A DNA stretch of 64,000 nucleotides from CAYMYN01 sp964394665 (GTDB lineage: Bacteria; Planctomycetota; UBA1135; GCA-002686595), in assembly GCA_964394665.1 (NCBI GenBank), contig CAYMYN010000011.1, positions 1 through 64,000 on the forward strand, in the 5' to 3' direction. Positions within the stretch are counted from its first letter, which is position 1; each line of letters starts with the position of its first letter. Both the position numbers and the translations under genes were made by a program. This document shows, in pieces, positions 30,243 through 39,025 of the stretch. A model generated the notes under the pieces. The model did not search any database. It saw only the letters and a program-made list of their open reading frames with translations, and had not been told where the DNA came from.

Positions 30243-31244
30243 ATGGGCCAGCCGAGCCTGCGCACGCGCGCCGTTCGAGTCCCGCGCGCCGGCGGCCCCG
30301 AGGTGCTGCTCCTCGAGGAGGTCGAGTTGCCCCCGCCCGGCCCCGGCGAGGTGCGCCTGCGTCACGCGGCCATCGGGCTCAACTTCATCGACGTCTACCA
30401 GCGCAGCGGTCTCTATCCGCCGCCCGCCTATCCGTTCACCCCGGGCCTCGAGGGTGCCGGCGTCGTGGAGGAGTTGGGCCCGGGCGTGACGGCGCTCGCC
30501 GTGGGCCAACGGGTGGCCTACGCCAGCGCGCCGCCGGGGGCCTACGCCGGGCGCCGCAACGCACCGGCGGACAAACTCGTGCGCCTGCCCGAGGGCGTCG
30601 ACGAACGCACCGCGGCCGCGTCGATGCTGAAGGGGCTCACCGCCTGGTACCTGCTGCGCGGGACGTACGCGGTGGGGGAGGGCACGACGATCCTGGTGCA
30701 CGCCGCCGCGGGCGGCGTCGGCTCGCTCCTGTGCCAGTGGGCGCACCGCCTGGGGGCGACGGTGATCGGCACGGTGGGCGACGACGCGAAGGCACGACAA
30801 GCCCTGGAAGACGGCTGCACGCACGCGATCGTCTACACCCGCGAGGACTTCGCGACCAAGACCCGCGAGCTGACCGACGGCCGGGGCTGCGACGTGGTCT
30901 ACGACTCGGTCGGCCGCACGACGCTCGAGGCCTCGCTCACCTGCCTGCGCCGGCGCGGATTGCTCGTGAGCTTCGGTCAGTCCTCGGGCAACCCCGAGCC
31001 CCTGGCCGTGGGCCGGCTCGCCGCGCACGGCTCGCTCTTTCTCACGCGGCCCACGCTCTTCGACTACACCGCGACCCGCGCCGAGCTCGAGCGCGGCGCG
31101 GGCGAACTCCTGGGCCTGCTGGCCGCCGGCGGCCTGCGCGTGCGCATCGGCCGCGAGTACCCCCTGGCGCAGGCGGCCCAGGCCCACGCCGACCTCGAAG
31201 CGCGCCGCACGAGCGGTTCGACCCTGCTCGTCCCCGGCGACTAG
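30243..31244 (+). CDS. NADPH:quinone oxidoreductase (zinc-independent MDR family)
   Basis: 333 aa. Medium-chain dehydrogenase/reductase of the quinone oxidoreductase group: GLNFIDVYQRSGLYP at the N-terminus is characteristic, FTPGLEGAGVVEELG follows, and the nucleotide-binding motif is HAAAGGVGSLLCQWA. None of the zinc-binding Cys/His of alcohol dehydrogenases are present. It reduces quinones or enone/enoyl compounds with NADPH. In this cluster it could reduce an unsaturated intermediate rather than a quinone. It lies 11 bp after the kinase-like gene and 16 bp before the CoA ligase. Confidence 0.9.
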   Translation: MGQPSLRTRAVRVPRAGGPEVLLLEEVELPPPGPGEVRLRHAAIGLNFIDVYQRSGLYPPPAYPFTPGLEGAGVVEELGPGVTALAVGQRVAYASAPPGAYAGRRNAPADKLVRLPEGVDERTAAASMLKGLTAWYLLRGTYAVGEGTTILVHAAAGGVGSLLCQWAHRLGATVIGTVGDDAKARQALEDGCTHAIVYTREDFATKTRELTDGRGCDVVYDSVGRTTLEASLTCLRRRGLLVSFGQSSGNPEPLAVGRLAAHGSLFLTRPTLFDYTATRAELERGAGELLGLLAAGGLRVRIGREYPLAQAAQAHADLEARRTSGSTLLVPGD

Positions 31245-31260
31245 CCCCAAACCCGCGCCC

Positions 31261-32832
31261 ATGCCCGCCGCCGACCTCCACGCGTTGTTGCCGCCCTGGC
31301 CGGAGCGCTTCAACCTGTGCCACTACTACCTCGACCAGAACCTCGAGCACGGCCGCGGGGCGAAGGTCGCCCTGCACTGCGGTGACGAGCGGCGCACCTA
31401 CGCGCAGCTCGTCGAGCGCAGCCGACGGTTGTGCGCCGCCCTGCGCCGCCTGGGCGTGCGGCCCGAGGAACGCGTGCTGATCGTGCTCCCCGACGGCTTC
31501 GAGTTCGCCGAGACCTGGTTCGCCGTGCTGCGTGCCGGCGCCGTCTTCGCGATGGTCAATCCGCTGCTGCACCGCGAGGACTACGCGCACTACCTCGAGT
31601 ACACCAAGGCGCGCGTCGTCGTCGCGCACCAGAGCACGTTGGCCGAGCTCGGGCCGGCGGCCCAGGCCGCGCGCTGGTGCGAGACCGTGCTCGTGGTGGG
31701 GGACGATCCCGGTCCCTTCGATGCCTACGAGCTGGCGCTGATCGCCGAGGATCCGGGCTCGAAGCTGGCCGAGCTCGAGCCCACCGGACCCGACGACCTC
31801 GCGGGTTGGCTCTTCACCTCGGGCTCGACCGGCGCACCGAAGGCCTGCGTGCACACCCACGCCGACTTCGCTTGGAACACCGAGACCTACGCGCTGGCGG
31901 TCGCCGGGTACCGCGAGGACGACCTGTGTCTGTCGGTGCCCAAGCTCTTCTTCGGCTACGCCACGGGCACGAACCTGATGTTCCCCTTCCGCGTCGGGGC
32001 GAGCTCGGTGCTCTTCCCGGGCCGCTCGACGGCGGACGAGATCCTCGATCACTTGGCGCGTTTCCGGCCCACCCTGCTGACCGGCGTGCCGACGCTCTTC
32101 AACCACATCCTGCGCTCGCCGCGGGTCGAGTCGGCGGACTTCTCCTCGTTGCGCGTGGCGCTGTCGGCCGGAGAAGCCCTGCCGCCCCAGCTCTACCACG
32201 AGTGGAAGGAGCGCACCGGAGTCGAGATCCTGGACGGCATCGGCTCGGCCGAGATGTTCCACATCTACGCCTCGAACCGCTTGGGCGACGTGAAGCCGGG
32301 CACCTTGGGCCAAGTCGTGCCCGGCTACGAGGTCGAGATCGTCGACCCCGAGGGCCGCCCGTTGCCCGACGGCGAGGCCGGTCGCCTGCGCGTGCGCGGC
32401 GGCTCGACCGCGATCTGTTACTGGGGCGACAAGGCCAAGTCGCGCGAGACCTTCCAGGGCGAGTGGTGCACGAGCGCCGACATCTTCCGGCGCGACGCCG
32501 GGGGCTACCTGTGGTACGAGGGCCGCGCCGACGACCTGCTGAAGGTGAGCGGCATCTGGGTCTCGCCGCTCGAGATCGAGGACGCCCTGCTCTCTCACCC
32601 CGCGGTGCGCGAGGTCGCGGTGTTGGGTCGCGAGGACGAACAGGGCTTGACCAAGCTTGTGGCCTTCGTCGTGCTCGCGCCGGGCCACGGGCCGGGCGAG
32701 GACCTGGCCGAGGCGCTCAAGCGTCACGTCAAGGACCGGCTCGCCCCGCACAAGTACCCGCGCTGGTTCGAGTGGCGCGACGAGCTGCCCCGCAACGACC
32801 GGGGCAAGGTGGCGCGCAAGCTCCTGCGTTGA
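31261..32832 (+). CDS. Aryl-CoA ligase, benzoate-CoA ligase family
   Basis: 523 aa ANL-superfamily adenylating enzyme. FTSGSTGAPKACVHTH is the P-loop. The segment DGIGSAEMFHIYASN with GDVKPGTLGQVVPGYE is the A5-region pattern of benzoate-CoA ligases. YEGRADDLLKVSGIWVSP contains the hinge, and the catalytic lysine is in the C-terminal DRGKVARK. The N-terminal FNLCHYYLDQNL matches the family's FNxAxxFLDxxL opening. It forms aryl-CoA from an aromatic acid, ATP and CoA. With a kynureninase-like enzyme in the same operon, 2-aminobenzoate is the favoured substrate (inference), with benzoate or hydroxybenzoate as alternatives. Confidence 0.87.
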   Translation: MPAADLHALLPPWPERFNLCHYYLDQNLEHGRGAKVALHCGDERRTYAQLVERSRRLCAALRRLGVRPEERVLIVLPDGFEFAETWFAVLRAGAVFAMVNPLLHREDYAHYLEYTKARVVVAHQSTLAELGPAAQAARWCETVLVVGDDPGPFDAYELALIAEDPGSKLAELEPTGPDDLAGWLFTSGSTGAPKACVHTHADFAWNTETYALAVAGYREDDLCLSVPKLFFGYATGTNLMFPFRVGASSVLFPGRSTADEILDHLARFRPTLLTGVPTLFNHILRSPRVESADFSSLRVALSAGEALPPQLYHEWKERTGVEILDGIGSAEMFHIYASNRLGDVKPGTLGQVVPGYEVEIVDPEGRPLPDGEAGRLRVRGGSTAICYWGDKAKSRETFQGEWCTSADIFRRDAGGYLWYEGRADDLLKVSGIWVSPLEIEDALLSHPAVREVAVLGREDEQGLTKLVAFVVLAPGHGPGEDLAEALKRHVKDRLAPHKYPRWFEWRDELPRNDRGKVARKLLR

Positions 32833-32903
32833 GCGCGGCGCAGCGGCGCCTCCGCTCGGACGACCTGCCCCCGCGACGGCGGCCCGCTATACTCCCCGGC
32901 CTG

Positions 32904-33680
32904 ATGACCGAGCTCGGCAAGTGCACCTGGCCCGACGCGGCGCGCCTCTTCGGCGAGCGCAGCGTGGCGCTGCTACCGCTGGGGAGCACCGAGCCCCACG
33001 GCCCGCACCTGCCCCTCGACACCGACGTCACCATCGCCCTGGGGCAAGCCCGGCGCGCGGCGCAGCGGCTCGAGGCCGAGGGCGTGCCGACCGTGGTGTT
33101 GCCGCCCCTGGGCTACGGGGTCACGCGCTTCACCCAGGGCTTCCAGGGGCGCATCACGTTGCGGCCGGGGACCCTGTGGGCCTTCGTCGAGGACGTGCTC
33201 GAGTCCCTCGCCCAGGACGGATTGCGGCGCGTGGTGCTGGTCAACGGGCACGTCGAGCTCGAGCACGTGAAGGTGTTGCGCGGCGTCGTGCTCGATTTCG
33301 CCGAGCCCGCCCCGGGCCGGGCCCACGCGGTGCTCGCCGACGTCACGCGTCGGCGCTGGGTGCCGACCCTGGGGGAGGAGTTCGCCGGCGGCGACTGCCA
33401 CGCCGGACGCTACGAGACGAGCCTGGTGCTGGCCGCCGATCCCGATTCGGTGCGCGAGAGCGAGCGCCGCGCCTTGCCGCCGGTGCGCATCGACCTGGTC
33501 GAGAACATGCGCGCCGGCGCGACGAGCTTCCAGGCCCTGGGCGCCTCCCAGGCCTACTGCGGCGCGCCCGCCGAAGCCTCGGCCCGCGAGGGCGTCGAGC
33601 TCTTCGAGCGCCTGTCGGACGTCGTCGTGACCCTCGTGCGCGAGACCTGGCCCGAGCTCTTCGGGCCCGAGCGAGGCTGA
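32904..33680 (+). CDS. Creatininase-family metal-dependent amidohydrolase
   Basis: 258 aa. Metal-ligand pattern LPLGSTEPHGPHLPLDTD (Glu, His, Asp) and GGDCHAGRYETSL (His, Glu) fit creatininase and its relatives (FAPy deformylase ArfB, MftE). The usual NGHGGN motif reads NGHVEL here, so part of the active site differs. Family members open cyclic amides or remove formyl groups. In a kynurenine-linked operon, a deformylase role on formylkynurenine is conceivable but untested. ATG 32904 follows a 71-bp gap after the ligase, and the thioesterase starts 4 bp after the stop. Confidence 0.8.
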   Translation: MTELGKCTWPDAARLFGERSVALLPLGSTEPHGPHLPLDTDVTIALGQARRAAQRLEAEGVPTVVLPPLGYGVTRFTQGFQGRITLRPGTLWAFVEDVLESLAQDGLRRVVLVNGHVELEHVKVLRGVVLDFAEPAPGRAHAVLADVTRRRWVPTLGEEFAGGDCHAGRYETSLVLAADPDSVRESERRALPPVRIDLVENMRAGATSFQALGASQAYCGAPAEASAREGVELFERLSDVVVTLVRETWPELFGPERG

Positions 33681-33684
33681 GCGC

Positions 33685-34101
33685 GTGGCCGCCTTCGAGA
33701 CCACGATCCAGGTGCGCTTCGGCCACGTCGACCCGGCCGGCATCGCCTACTTCCCGCGCATCTACGACTACATCCACGACGTGTTCGAGGAGGTCTGGGA
33801 GCGCCACGTCGGCCAGCGCTACTACCACCTGCTGCTCGAGCGCCGCTTGGGATTCCCGCTGGTGCACGCCGACGTGCGTTTCCAGGCCCCGCTGCGTTTC
33901 GGCGACCGCCCGGCGGTGCGCGTGACCTGCTTCCGCCTGGGCCGCTCGAGCCTGGGCCTGCGCTACGTCTTCGAGCTCGAGGGCCGCACCTGCGTCGATG
34001 CCCGCATGACGACGGCCTGCGTGCGGCTCGACGACATGCACACCTTGCCCATGCCCGAGCCCTTCCGCGAACGATTCCGAACCATCGAGGAGCCCCTGTG
34101 A
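33685..34101 (+). CDS. Acyl-CoA thioesterase, 4-hydroxybenzoyl-CoA thioesterase type
   Basis: 138 aa hot-dog fold from GTG 33685. The motif VRFGHVDPAGIAYFPRIYDY carries the catalytic Asp in the DPAGI context of Pseudomonas-type 4-hydroxybenzoyl-CoA thioesterase. VHADVRFQAPLRFGD forms the central strands. It hydrolyses aryl- or acyl-CoA; in catabolic clusters such enzymes often recycle CoA from dead-end products. It is translationally coupled to metF by a GTGA overlap. Confidence 0.88.
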   Translation: MAAFETTIQVRFGHVDPAGIAYFPRIYDYIHDVFEEVWERHVGQRYYHLLLERRLGFPLVHADVRFQAPLRFGDRPAVRVTCFRLGRSSLGLRYVFELEGRTCVDARMTTACVRLDDMHTLPMPEPFRERFRTIEEPL

Positions 34102-34967
34102 GGATCAGCGACTGCTATGGCCGCGGGCGGAGCGTCTTCAGCTTCGAGTTCTTCCCGCCCAAGACCGACGAGGGCGCCGCCAACCTGATGGCGACGGCGG
34201 CCGATCTCCAGCGCGCGTTGGCGCCGGACTTCGTCTCGGTGACCTACGGCGCCGGAGGATCGACGCGCGCCCGGACGCTCGAGGTCGTGACGCGCATCCA
34301 GCGCGAGATCGGCCTGACCGCGATGGCGCACCAGACCTGCGTGGCGAGCAGCGCGGACGAGATCCGCGAGACGGTCGGTCAGCTCATCGGCAACGGCATC
34401 GAGAACGTCCTGGCCCTGCGCGGCGACCCGCCCAAGGACGGCGCGCCGACGGTCGAAGGCGCCAGCGCCTTCCGGCACGCGACCGAGCTGATCGAGTTCC
34501 TGGCCGACAACTACGACGTCGACGTCGGCGCGGCCTGCTATCCCGAGGGGCACGTCGAGTCCCCGGACCTGGCCCAGGACCTGCACTGGACGCTCGAGAA
34601 GGTGCGCCTGGGCGCGAGTTTCCTCGTCACCCAGCTCTTCTTCGACAACGCGCGCTACTTCGACTTCGTGGACCGCGCCCGCGCGGCCGGCATCGACGTC
34701 CCGATCGTGCCCGGCATCATGCCGATCACGAACGTGGCCCAGATCGAGCGCTTCACGAAGATGTGCGGCGCCACGATCCCGCCCGAGCTCGGCGAGCGCC
34801 TGCGCCGCGAGCAGGACGACCCCGCCGCCGTGATGGCCATCGGCATCGAGCAAGCGATCGCCCAGTGCCGCGACCTGCTCGAGCGCGGCGCCCCCGGCGT
34901 GCACTTCTACACCCTCAACAAGAGCCACGCGACGCGCTCGGTCCTCGCCGCCCTGCGGCGCATCTGA
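34098..34967 (+). CDS. metF: Methylenetetrahydrofolate reductase
   Basis: 289 aa, matching bacterial MetF. FMN-dependent TIM barrel reducing 5,10-methylene-THF to 5-methyl-THF for methionine synthesis. Family features: FSFEFFPPKTDEGA at the N-terminus (catalytic Glu), SVTYGAGGSTR, NVLALRGDPP, GAACYPEGH, LVTQLFFDN and PIVPGIMPITN. GTG 34098 lies in a four-base overlap with the thioesterase stop. A housekeeping gene at the end of a catabolic operon is curious; it may simply use read-through. A large palindrome lies 15 bp after the stop. Confidence 0.96.
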   Translation: MRISDCYGRGRSVFSFEFFPPKTDEGAANLMATAADLQRALAPDFVSVTYGAGGSTRARTLEVVTRIQREIGLTAMAHQTCVASSADEIRETVGQLIGNGIENVLALRGDPPKDGAPTVEGASAFRHATELIEFLADNYDVDVGAACYPEGHVESPDLAQDLHWTLEKVRLGASFLVTQLFFDNARYFDFVDRARAAGIDVPIVPGIMPITNVAQIERFTKMCGATIPPELGERLRREQDDPAAVMAIGIEQAIAQCRDLLERGAPGVHFYTLNKSHATRSVLAALRRI

Positions 34968-34982
34968 GCGACCCAAGGCCGT

Positions 34983-35027
34983 CACGCCTGGATATCCGAT
35001 GATGGCATCATCGGATATCCAGGCGTG
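34983..35027. terminator. 45-nt perfect palindrome between convergent genes
   Basis: Two exact 22-base arms (34983-35004 and 35006-35027) surround a single central G at 35005. Each arm contains the smaller palindrome GGATATCC, and the element is AT-richer than its surroundings. It lies between metF and the mrp/apbC stop at 35056, so a bidirectional terminator is the simplest reading, though no T run follows on either strand. A protein-binding site or a miniature mobile or REP-like element is also possible. Confidence 0.55.
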
Positions 35028-35055
35028 TTCGGCGGCTCCCAGATGGGCGTGCGCC

Positions 35056-36207
35056 CTACATCAGGATCGGCAGCTCGGCGAACTCGCGCACGGCCAGGCG
35101 CTGGGCGAGCACGCCGGCGACCTCGCGGAAGCGGGCGGCGATGGGGGAATCGGGGGCGCCGACGGTCACCGGGTCGCCCGCGTCGCCGCCCACGCGCACC
35201 ACCGGGTCGAGCGGGACCTTGCCGAGCACCGGGAAGCCGTGGCGCGCGGCCAGGCGCTCGGCGCCGCCGCTGCCGAACAGGTCGAGCACCGTCGCGAAGC
35301 GGCCCTGGCCGTCGAGCGTGAGCTCGCGGGTGCCGCCGGCCACGTCCAGGTGCACGCGCGCGCCGGCCTGCGCGCCCTCGACGCGGCCGCTGACCGCGAA
35401 GCCGCTCATGTTCTCGGCGATGCCGAGGATCTCGACGTCGACCTGGCGGAACATGCTGATCGCCTTGCCCACGTCGAAGGTGCTGACGGCCTGGGGAGTC
35501 GTGACCAGCACCGCGCCCGAGAGCGGCACGATCTGCGCCAAGGAGAGCTGCGCGTCGCCCGTGCCGGGCGGCATGTCGACCAACAGGTAGTCGAGCGGGC
35601 CCCACTCGACGTCCGAGAGGAACTGCTCGATCAGCTTGTGCACCATCGGCCCGCGCCAGATGACGGGCTTCTCGTCGTCGAGCAGGTAGCCGATCGACAT
35701 CGTCTTGACGCCGTGGCGCTCCTTGGGGAGCAGCTTCTGGCCAACGCCCTCGGGCCGCCCGGCGAGGCCCATCATGATCGGGATGTCCGGTCCGTAGACG
35801 TCGCAGTCGAGGATGCCGACGCGCGCGCCGGTCTGGGCCAGGGCGACCGCCAGGTTGACCGTGAAGGTGCTCTTGCCGACGCCGCCCTTGCCGCTCGAGA
35901 CGGCCACGATGTGGCGCACGTCGGGCGCGATCTTGCGCGCCGGCCCGCCGCCGCCGCGCACCTGGGCCGTCATCGTGACCTCGACCTGCTCCACGCCCGG
36001 CAGCGCGGCGATCAACTGCTCCGCCTTGGCCTTCATCTGGTCCTTGACCGGGCAGGCGGGGGTGGTGAGGTTGATCGTGACCGCCACGCGCGGCAGCTCG
36101 ATCGCGACCTCGGTCACGAAGCCGAGGGCCACGATGTCCTTGTGCAGGTCGGGGTCCTGGATCTGGCGCAGGACGTCGAGCACGGTGTCGCGGGTGAGCT
36201 GGGGCAT
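35056..36207 (-). CDS. apbC: Mrp/ApbC-family Fe-S cluster carrier ATPase (no CxxC)
   Basis: 383 aa from ATG 36207, where the DUF59 domain starts (DTVLDVLRQIQDPDLHKDIV, about 1-95). A P-loop ATPase with deviant Walker A follows (VSSGKGGVGKSTF, about 120), then DCDVYGPDIP and DYLLVDMPPGTGD. It delivers iron-sulfur clusters to apoproteins. The C-terminal bridging CPxC motif that normally comes after ENMSGF is absent. In its place is a cysteine-free insert of about 30 residues (beginning AVSGRVEG) before FGSGGAERLA. Actinobacterial Mrp proteins also lack these cysteines, so this is a known kind of deviation. Longer N-terminal readings add a Pro/Arg-rich stretch and are not used. Confidence 0.92.
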   Translation of the reverse strand: MPQLTRDTVLDVLRQIQDPDLHKDIVALGFVTEVAIELPRVAVTINLTTPACPVKDQMKAKAEQLIAALPGVEQVEVTMTAQVRGGGGPARKIAPDVRHIVAVSSGKGGVGKSTFTVNLAVALAQTGARVGILDCDVYGPDIPIMMGLAGRPEGVGQKLLPKERHGVKTMSIGYLLDDEKPVIWRGPMVHKLIEQFLSDVEWGPLDYLLVDMPPGTGDAQLSLAQIVPLSGAVLVTTPQAVSTFDVGKAISMFRQVDVEILGIAENMSGFAVSGRVEGAQAGARVHLDVAGGTRELTLDGQGRFATVLDLFGSGGAERLAARHGFPVLGKVPLDPVVRVGGDAGDPVTVGAPDSPIAARFREVAGVLAQRLAVREFAELPILM

Positions 36208-36460
36208 GTCGCTGCTGGCCTCCGGTGGGGCGCGGGCTGCGCCGGGAATCGAGGCGACGAATCTAGGGCCACCCCGCGGGAGCGACAAGGGAACTCTCCC
36301 CCGGACGTGAGGTTCGTCGCGTCCCCGGAGGCCTCCCAGGGCGCGTGGGGGCCCCCTGGGACCCCCGACCTACTCCGGGAGGGTGCGATCGGGGATGATG
36401 CACCCCGATCCGGCGGCGCAGCGCGGCGGATCGCCCTCAGGACCCCGACCGGAGCTTCCC

Positions 36461-36910
36461 ATGGCCACCCGCATCCATCTCGCAGGACTCACCGCCCTCA
36501 CGCTTCTGATCGGCTGCAGCGACGACTCCGCGGTCGACGCCAAGGAGACCCAAGGTCTCCCCGGCGCGCAGCCCAGCCTCGGCGAGCGCGCCAAGGAGCT
36601 GGGTGCCGACGCCAAGAACCTGCTGGTCACCTCGCTCGAGCGTGGCATCGAGCAGGCCGATGACAAGCTGGCCGACCTGCGCCAGCGCTTCGGCCCCGAG
36701 CTCGAGCAGGCCTCCGAGGCTTCCCGCGCGGGTTGGAACAATCTGAAGGCCGGCCTCGAGGAGGCGCGCAAGGACGCGGCGGTCAAGCTGGCCGAGCTGC
36801 GGGCCGCCTCGGCCGAGAACTTCCAGGCGGCGCGCCAGAGTTTCCAAGCCGCCTACGACCGCCTCGAGCAGAAGATCGCCGAGGCCAAGAAGCAACTCGA
36901 CGAGAAGTGA
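36461..36910 (+). CDS. Small coiled-coil lipoprotein
   Basis: 149 aa. The signal MATRIHLAGLTALTLLIGC ends in a clear lipobox (LIGC, Cys 19). The rest is almost entirely helical and charged with heptad-like spacing (KELGADAKNLLVTSLERGIE, then LEQKIAEAKKQLDEK at the end), so a long membrane-tethered coiled coil is predicted. Function is unknown; apolipoprotein-like or envelope-spacer roles are possible. ATG 36461 is chosen for the signal peptide. It lies 55 bp upstream of queC on the same strand. Confidence 0.75.
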   Translation: MATRIHLAGLTALTLLIGCSDDSAVDAKETQGLPGAQPSLGERAKELGADAKNLLVTSLERGIEQADDKLADLRQRFGPELEQASEASRAGWNNLKAGLEEARKDAAVKLAELRAASAENFQAARQSFQAAYDRLEQKIAEAKKQLDEK

Positions 36911-36965
36911 ACCCAGCGCCGTCCGCGGGTCCCATCCGGTCCCAGGACGTGCCGCGCGCCGACCC

Positions 36966-37688
36966 ATGCCCCCCTGCGCAGCGAACGCGACGCCGCGCGC
37001 CGTGTGCCTGCTCTCGGGCGGCATGGACTCGGCGGTGACCCTGGCCGAGGCCCGCACCGCGGGCTTCGAGTGTTTCGCGCTCTCCTTCGACTACGGCCAG
37101 CGCCACGCCTTCGAGCTCGAGGCCGCGCGGCGCGTGGCCCGCGCCCTGGGCGCCGCCGAGCCGCGCGTCGTGCGCGTCGACCTCGCGGCCCTGGGTGGCT
37201 CGGCGCTGACCGACGAGATCGACGTGCCCAAGGACCGCGCGCAGGCCGAGATCGGCCGCGGCGTGCCGGTGACCTACGTCCCGGCGCGCAACACGGTCTT
37301 CCTGGCCCTGGCCCTGGGCTGGGCCGAGGTGCTCGGCGCCCGCGACCTCTTCCTGGGCGTCAACGCGGTGGACTACTCGGGGTATCCCGACTGCCGCCCC
37401 GCGTTCCTCGCGGCCTTCGAGGCGCTGGCGAACCTCGCCACCGCGGCGGGCACCGAGGCGGGCGCGCACTTCCGCGTGCACGCGCCGCTGCTCGAGCTCT
37501 CCAAGGCGCAGATCGTGCTCCGGGCGGAGGAGCTGGGCGTCGACCTCGCGCTGACCCACACCTGCTACGACCCGCTGTCCACCCCCGACGCCCCCCTCGC
37601 CTGCGGCCGCTGCGACGCCTGCCACCTGCGCCGCGCGGGCTTCCAGGCCGCCGGCCGCGTCGACCCGCTGCCCTACGCTGCGATTTGA
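36966..37688 (+). CDS. queC: 7-cyano-7-deazaguanine synthase QueC
   Basis: 240 aa. Converts 7-carboxy-7-deazaguanine to preQ0 with ATP and ammonia in queuosine synthesis. The PP-loop is in CLLSGGMDSAVTL (SGGMDS), with FDYGQRHAFE and VPARNTVFLALAL following. GVNAVDYSGYPDCRP binds substrate, and four C-terminal cysteines (HTCYDPL, CGRCDACHLR) form the zinc site. All key residues are present. No queD, queE or queF is in the window. Confidence 0.96.
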   Translation: MPPCAANATPRAVCLLSGGMDSAVTLAEARTAGFECFALSFDYGQRHAFELEAARRVARALGAAEPRVVRVDLAALGGSALTDEIDVPKDRAQAEIGRGVPVTYVPARNTVFLALALGWAEVLGARDLFLGVNAVDYSGYPDCRPAFLAAFEALANLATAAGTEAGAHFRVHAPLLELSKAQIVLRAEELGVDLALTHTCYDPLSTPDAPLACGRCDACHLRRAGFQAAGRVDPLPYAAI

Positions 37689-37703
37689 AGGGGCTGCGCC
37701 CCT
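37689..37703. terminator. Short GC hairpin between convergent genes
   Basis: AGGGGC (37689-37694), loop TGC, GCCCCT (37698-37703). It starts immediately after the queC stop, with the opposing AAA gene ending at 37724. It is a strong short stem without a T run and is placed to serve both strands. Confidence 0.4.
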
Positions 37704-37723
37704 CGAACCGCGGCGTAGGGCGT

Positions 37724-39025
37724 TCACCACTTCTTGGCGGCGCGCAGGAACTCGGCGAGCTCGTCGTACTGGCCGCCCTCGTTCGAGTAGCGGGCGTAGC
37801 TGCGGGCGGTGCCGATCCACTCCTCGGTGCTGCTGCGCATGCGCTTGGCGGCGTCCAGGAGGTCGGCGGTCGAGACCTCGTGCAGCTTGCCGCTGGTCAT
37901 CGACAGCTCGAGGGCCCGCTCGGAGGCGCGCTCGCAGAGGGAGACGAGGTCCGCGCCGCTGAAGAGCGAGGTCGCGCGGGCGACCTTGCGGGCGTCGATG
38001 CGCGCCCCACCCGGCAGCTTGGCGCAGCGGCGGCGCACGATCTCCTCGCGGGCGGTTTCGTCCGGGGGCGGCACGAAGAGCACGCGGTCGAAGCGTCCCG
38101 GGCGGCGGAAGGCCGTGTCGACGTTCCAGGGCATGTTCGTCGCGGCGAGCAACAGCACGCCCTCGTTCCGGCCCTGGATGCCGTCCATCTCCTGCAGGAT
38201 CTGGTCGACGAGGGTCTTCCAGAAGTGCGACTCGACCCGGCCGCGGCCGCCGCCGAGCGCGTCGAACTCGTCGAAGAACAGCACCGTAGGAGTGCGGCGG
38301 CGCGCCTCCTCGAAGAGCGCGTGCACGAGCTTCTCGCTCTCGCCGAAGAACTTGTCGACGATCTCGTGGATGCCGACGGCGACGAAGCGCGCCTTGCACT
38401 CGCCGGCCACGGCGCGCGCCAGGAAGGTCTTGCCGCACCCGGGCGGGCCGTACATCAGGATGCCGCCGCCCCCGCTCCGGCCGAAGGCGCGGTAGAGCGC
38501 CGGGTCCTTGAAAGGCGCGACGATCTTGAGCCGGACCTGGCGCTTGACCTCCTCGAGGCCCGCGACGTCGGCGAAGGTCGTCACCAGTCCGTCCCAATCG
38601 AACTGCTTGGCCCACTCGTCGGCGTCGAGCGGGTCGGACTCGAGCGGGATCGCGAGCAGGTCGGGGTCATCGTCCTGCGCCGCGGGAGGCTCGCCCGCGG
38701 TGTGCGCGGATTCGGCTCCGCGGGCCTCGAGCACCCGCGCGTGCTCCGCGCGCAGTTCGGCGTCGTCCGGGAAACGCTGCACGAGCGCCTCCACGCGGAT
38801 CAGGGCTTCGGCGAGCGCTCCGGCCGCGCGCAGCAGCGGGACGAGCCGCCGCGCCGCGCGATCCCGGCAGGATTCGTCCTCGAGGGCCAGGCGCAGGGCG
38901 CCCGTCGCCTCCTCGCGCCGCCCCGCCTCCGCGAGCAACGTCCCGTAGAGCAACCACAGGGGCGCGCTGCGCGGATCGCGCTCGAGGGCGCCGCGCAGGG
39001 CTTCGAGGACGTCGGGGTCGTTCAT
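37724..39025 (-). CDS. AAA+ ATPase with N-terminal helical-repeat region
   Basis: 433 aa. Residues about 1-100 look like TPR helices (LWLLYGTLLAEAGRREEATG). An acidic linker follows (about 105-140), then a single AAA domain of the FtsH/Vps4-like classic type: Walker A MYGPPGCGKTFLARA (about 190), Walker B VLFFDEFDALGGG (about 247), sensor 1 LLLAATNMPW, and arginine fingers in FRRPGRFDRV. No protease or membrane segment is present. Probably an unfoldase or remodelling ATPase acting with the co-transcribed TPR membrane protein, whose stop overlaps this start as ATGA. Confidence 0.88.
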   Translation of the reverse strand: MNDPDVLEALRGALERDPRSAPLWLLYGTLLAEAGRREEATGALRLALEDESCRDRAARRLVPLLRAAGALAEALIRVEALVQRFPDDAELRAEHARVLEARGAESAHTAGEPPAAQDDDPDLLAIPLESDPLDADEWAKQFDWDGLVTTFADVAGLEEVKRQVRLKIVAPFKDPALYRAFGRSGGGGILMYGPPGCGKTFLARAVAGECKARFVAVGIHEIVDKFFGESEKLVHALFEEARRRTPTVLFFDEFDALGGGRGRVESHFWKTLVDQILQEMDGIQGRNEGVLLLAATNMPWNVDTAFRRPGRFDRVLFVPPPDETAREEIVRRRCAKLPGGARIDARKVARATSLFSGADLVSLCERASERALELSMTSGKLHEVSTADLLDAAKRMRSSTEEWIGTARSYARYSNEGGQYDELAEFLRAAKKW

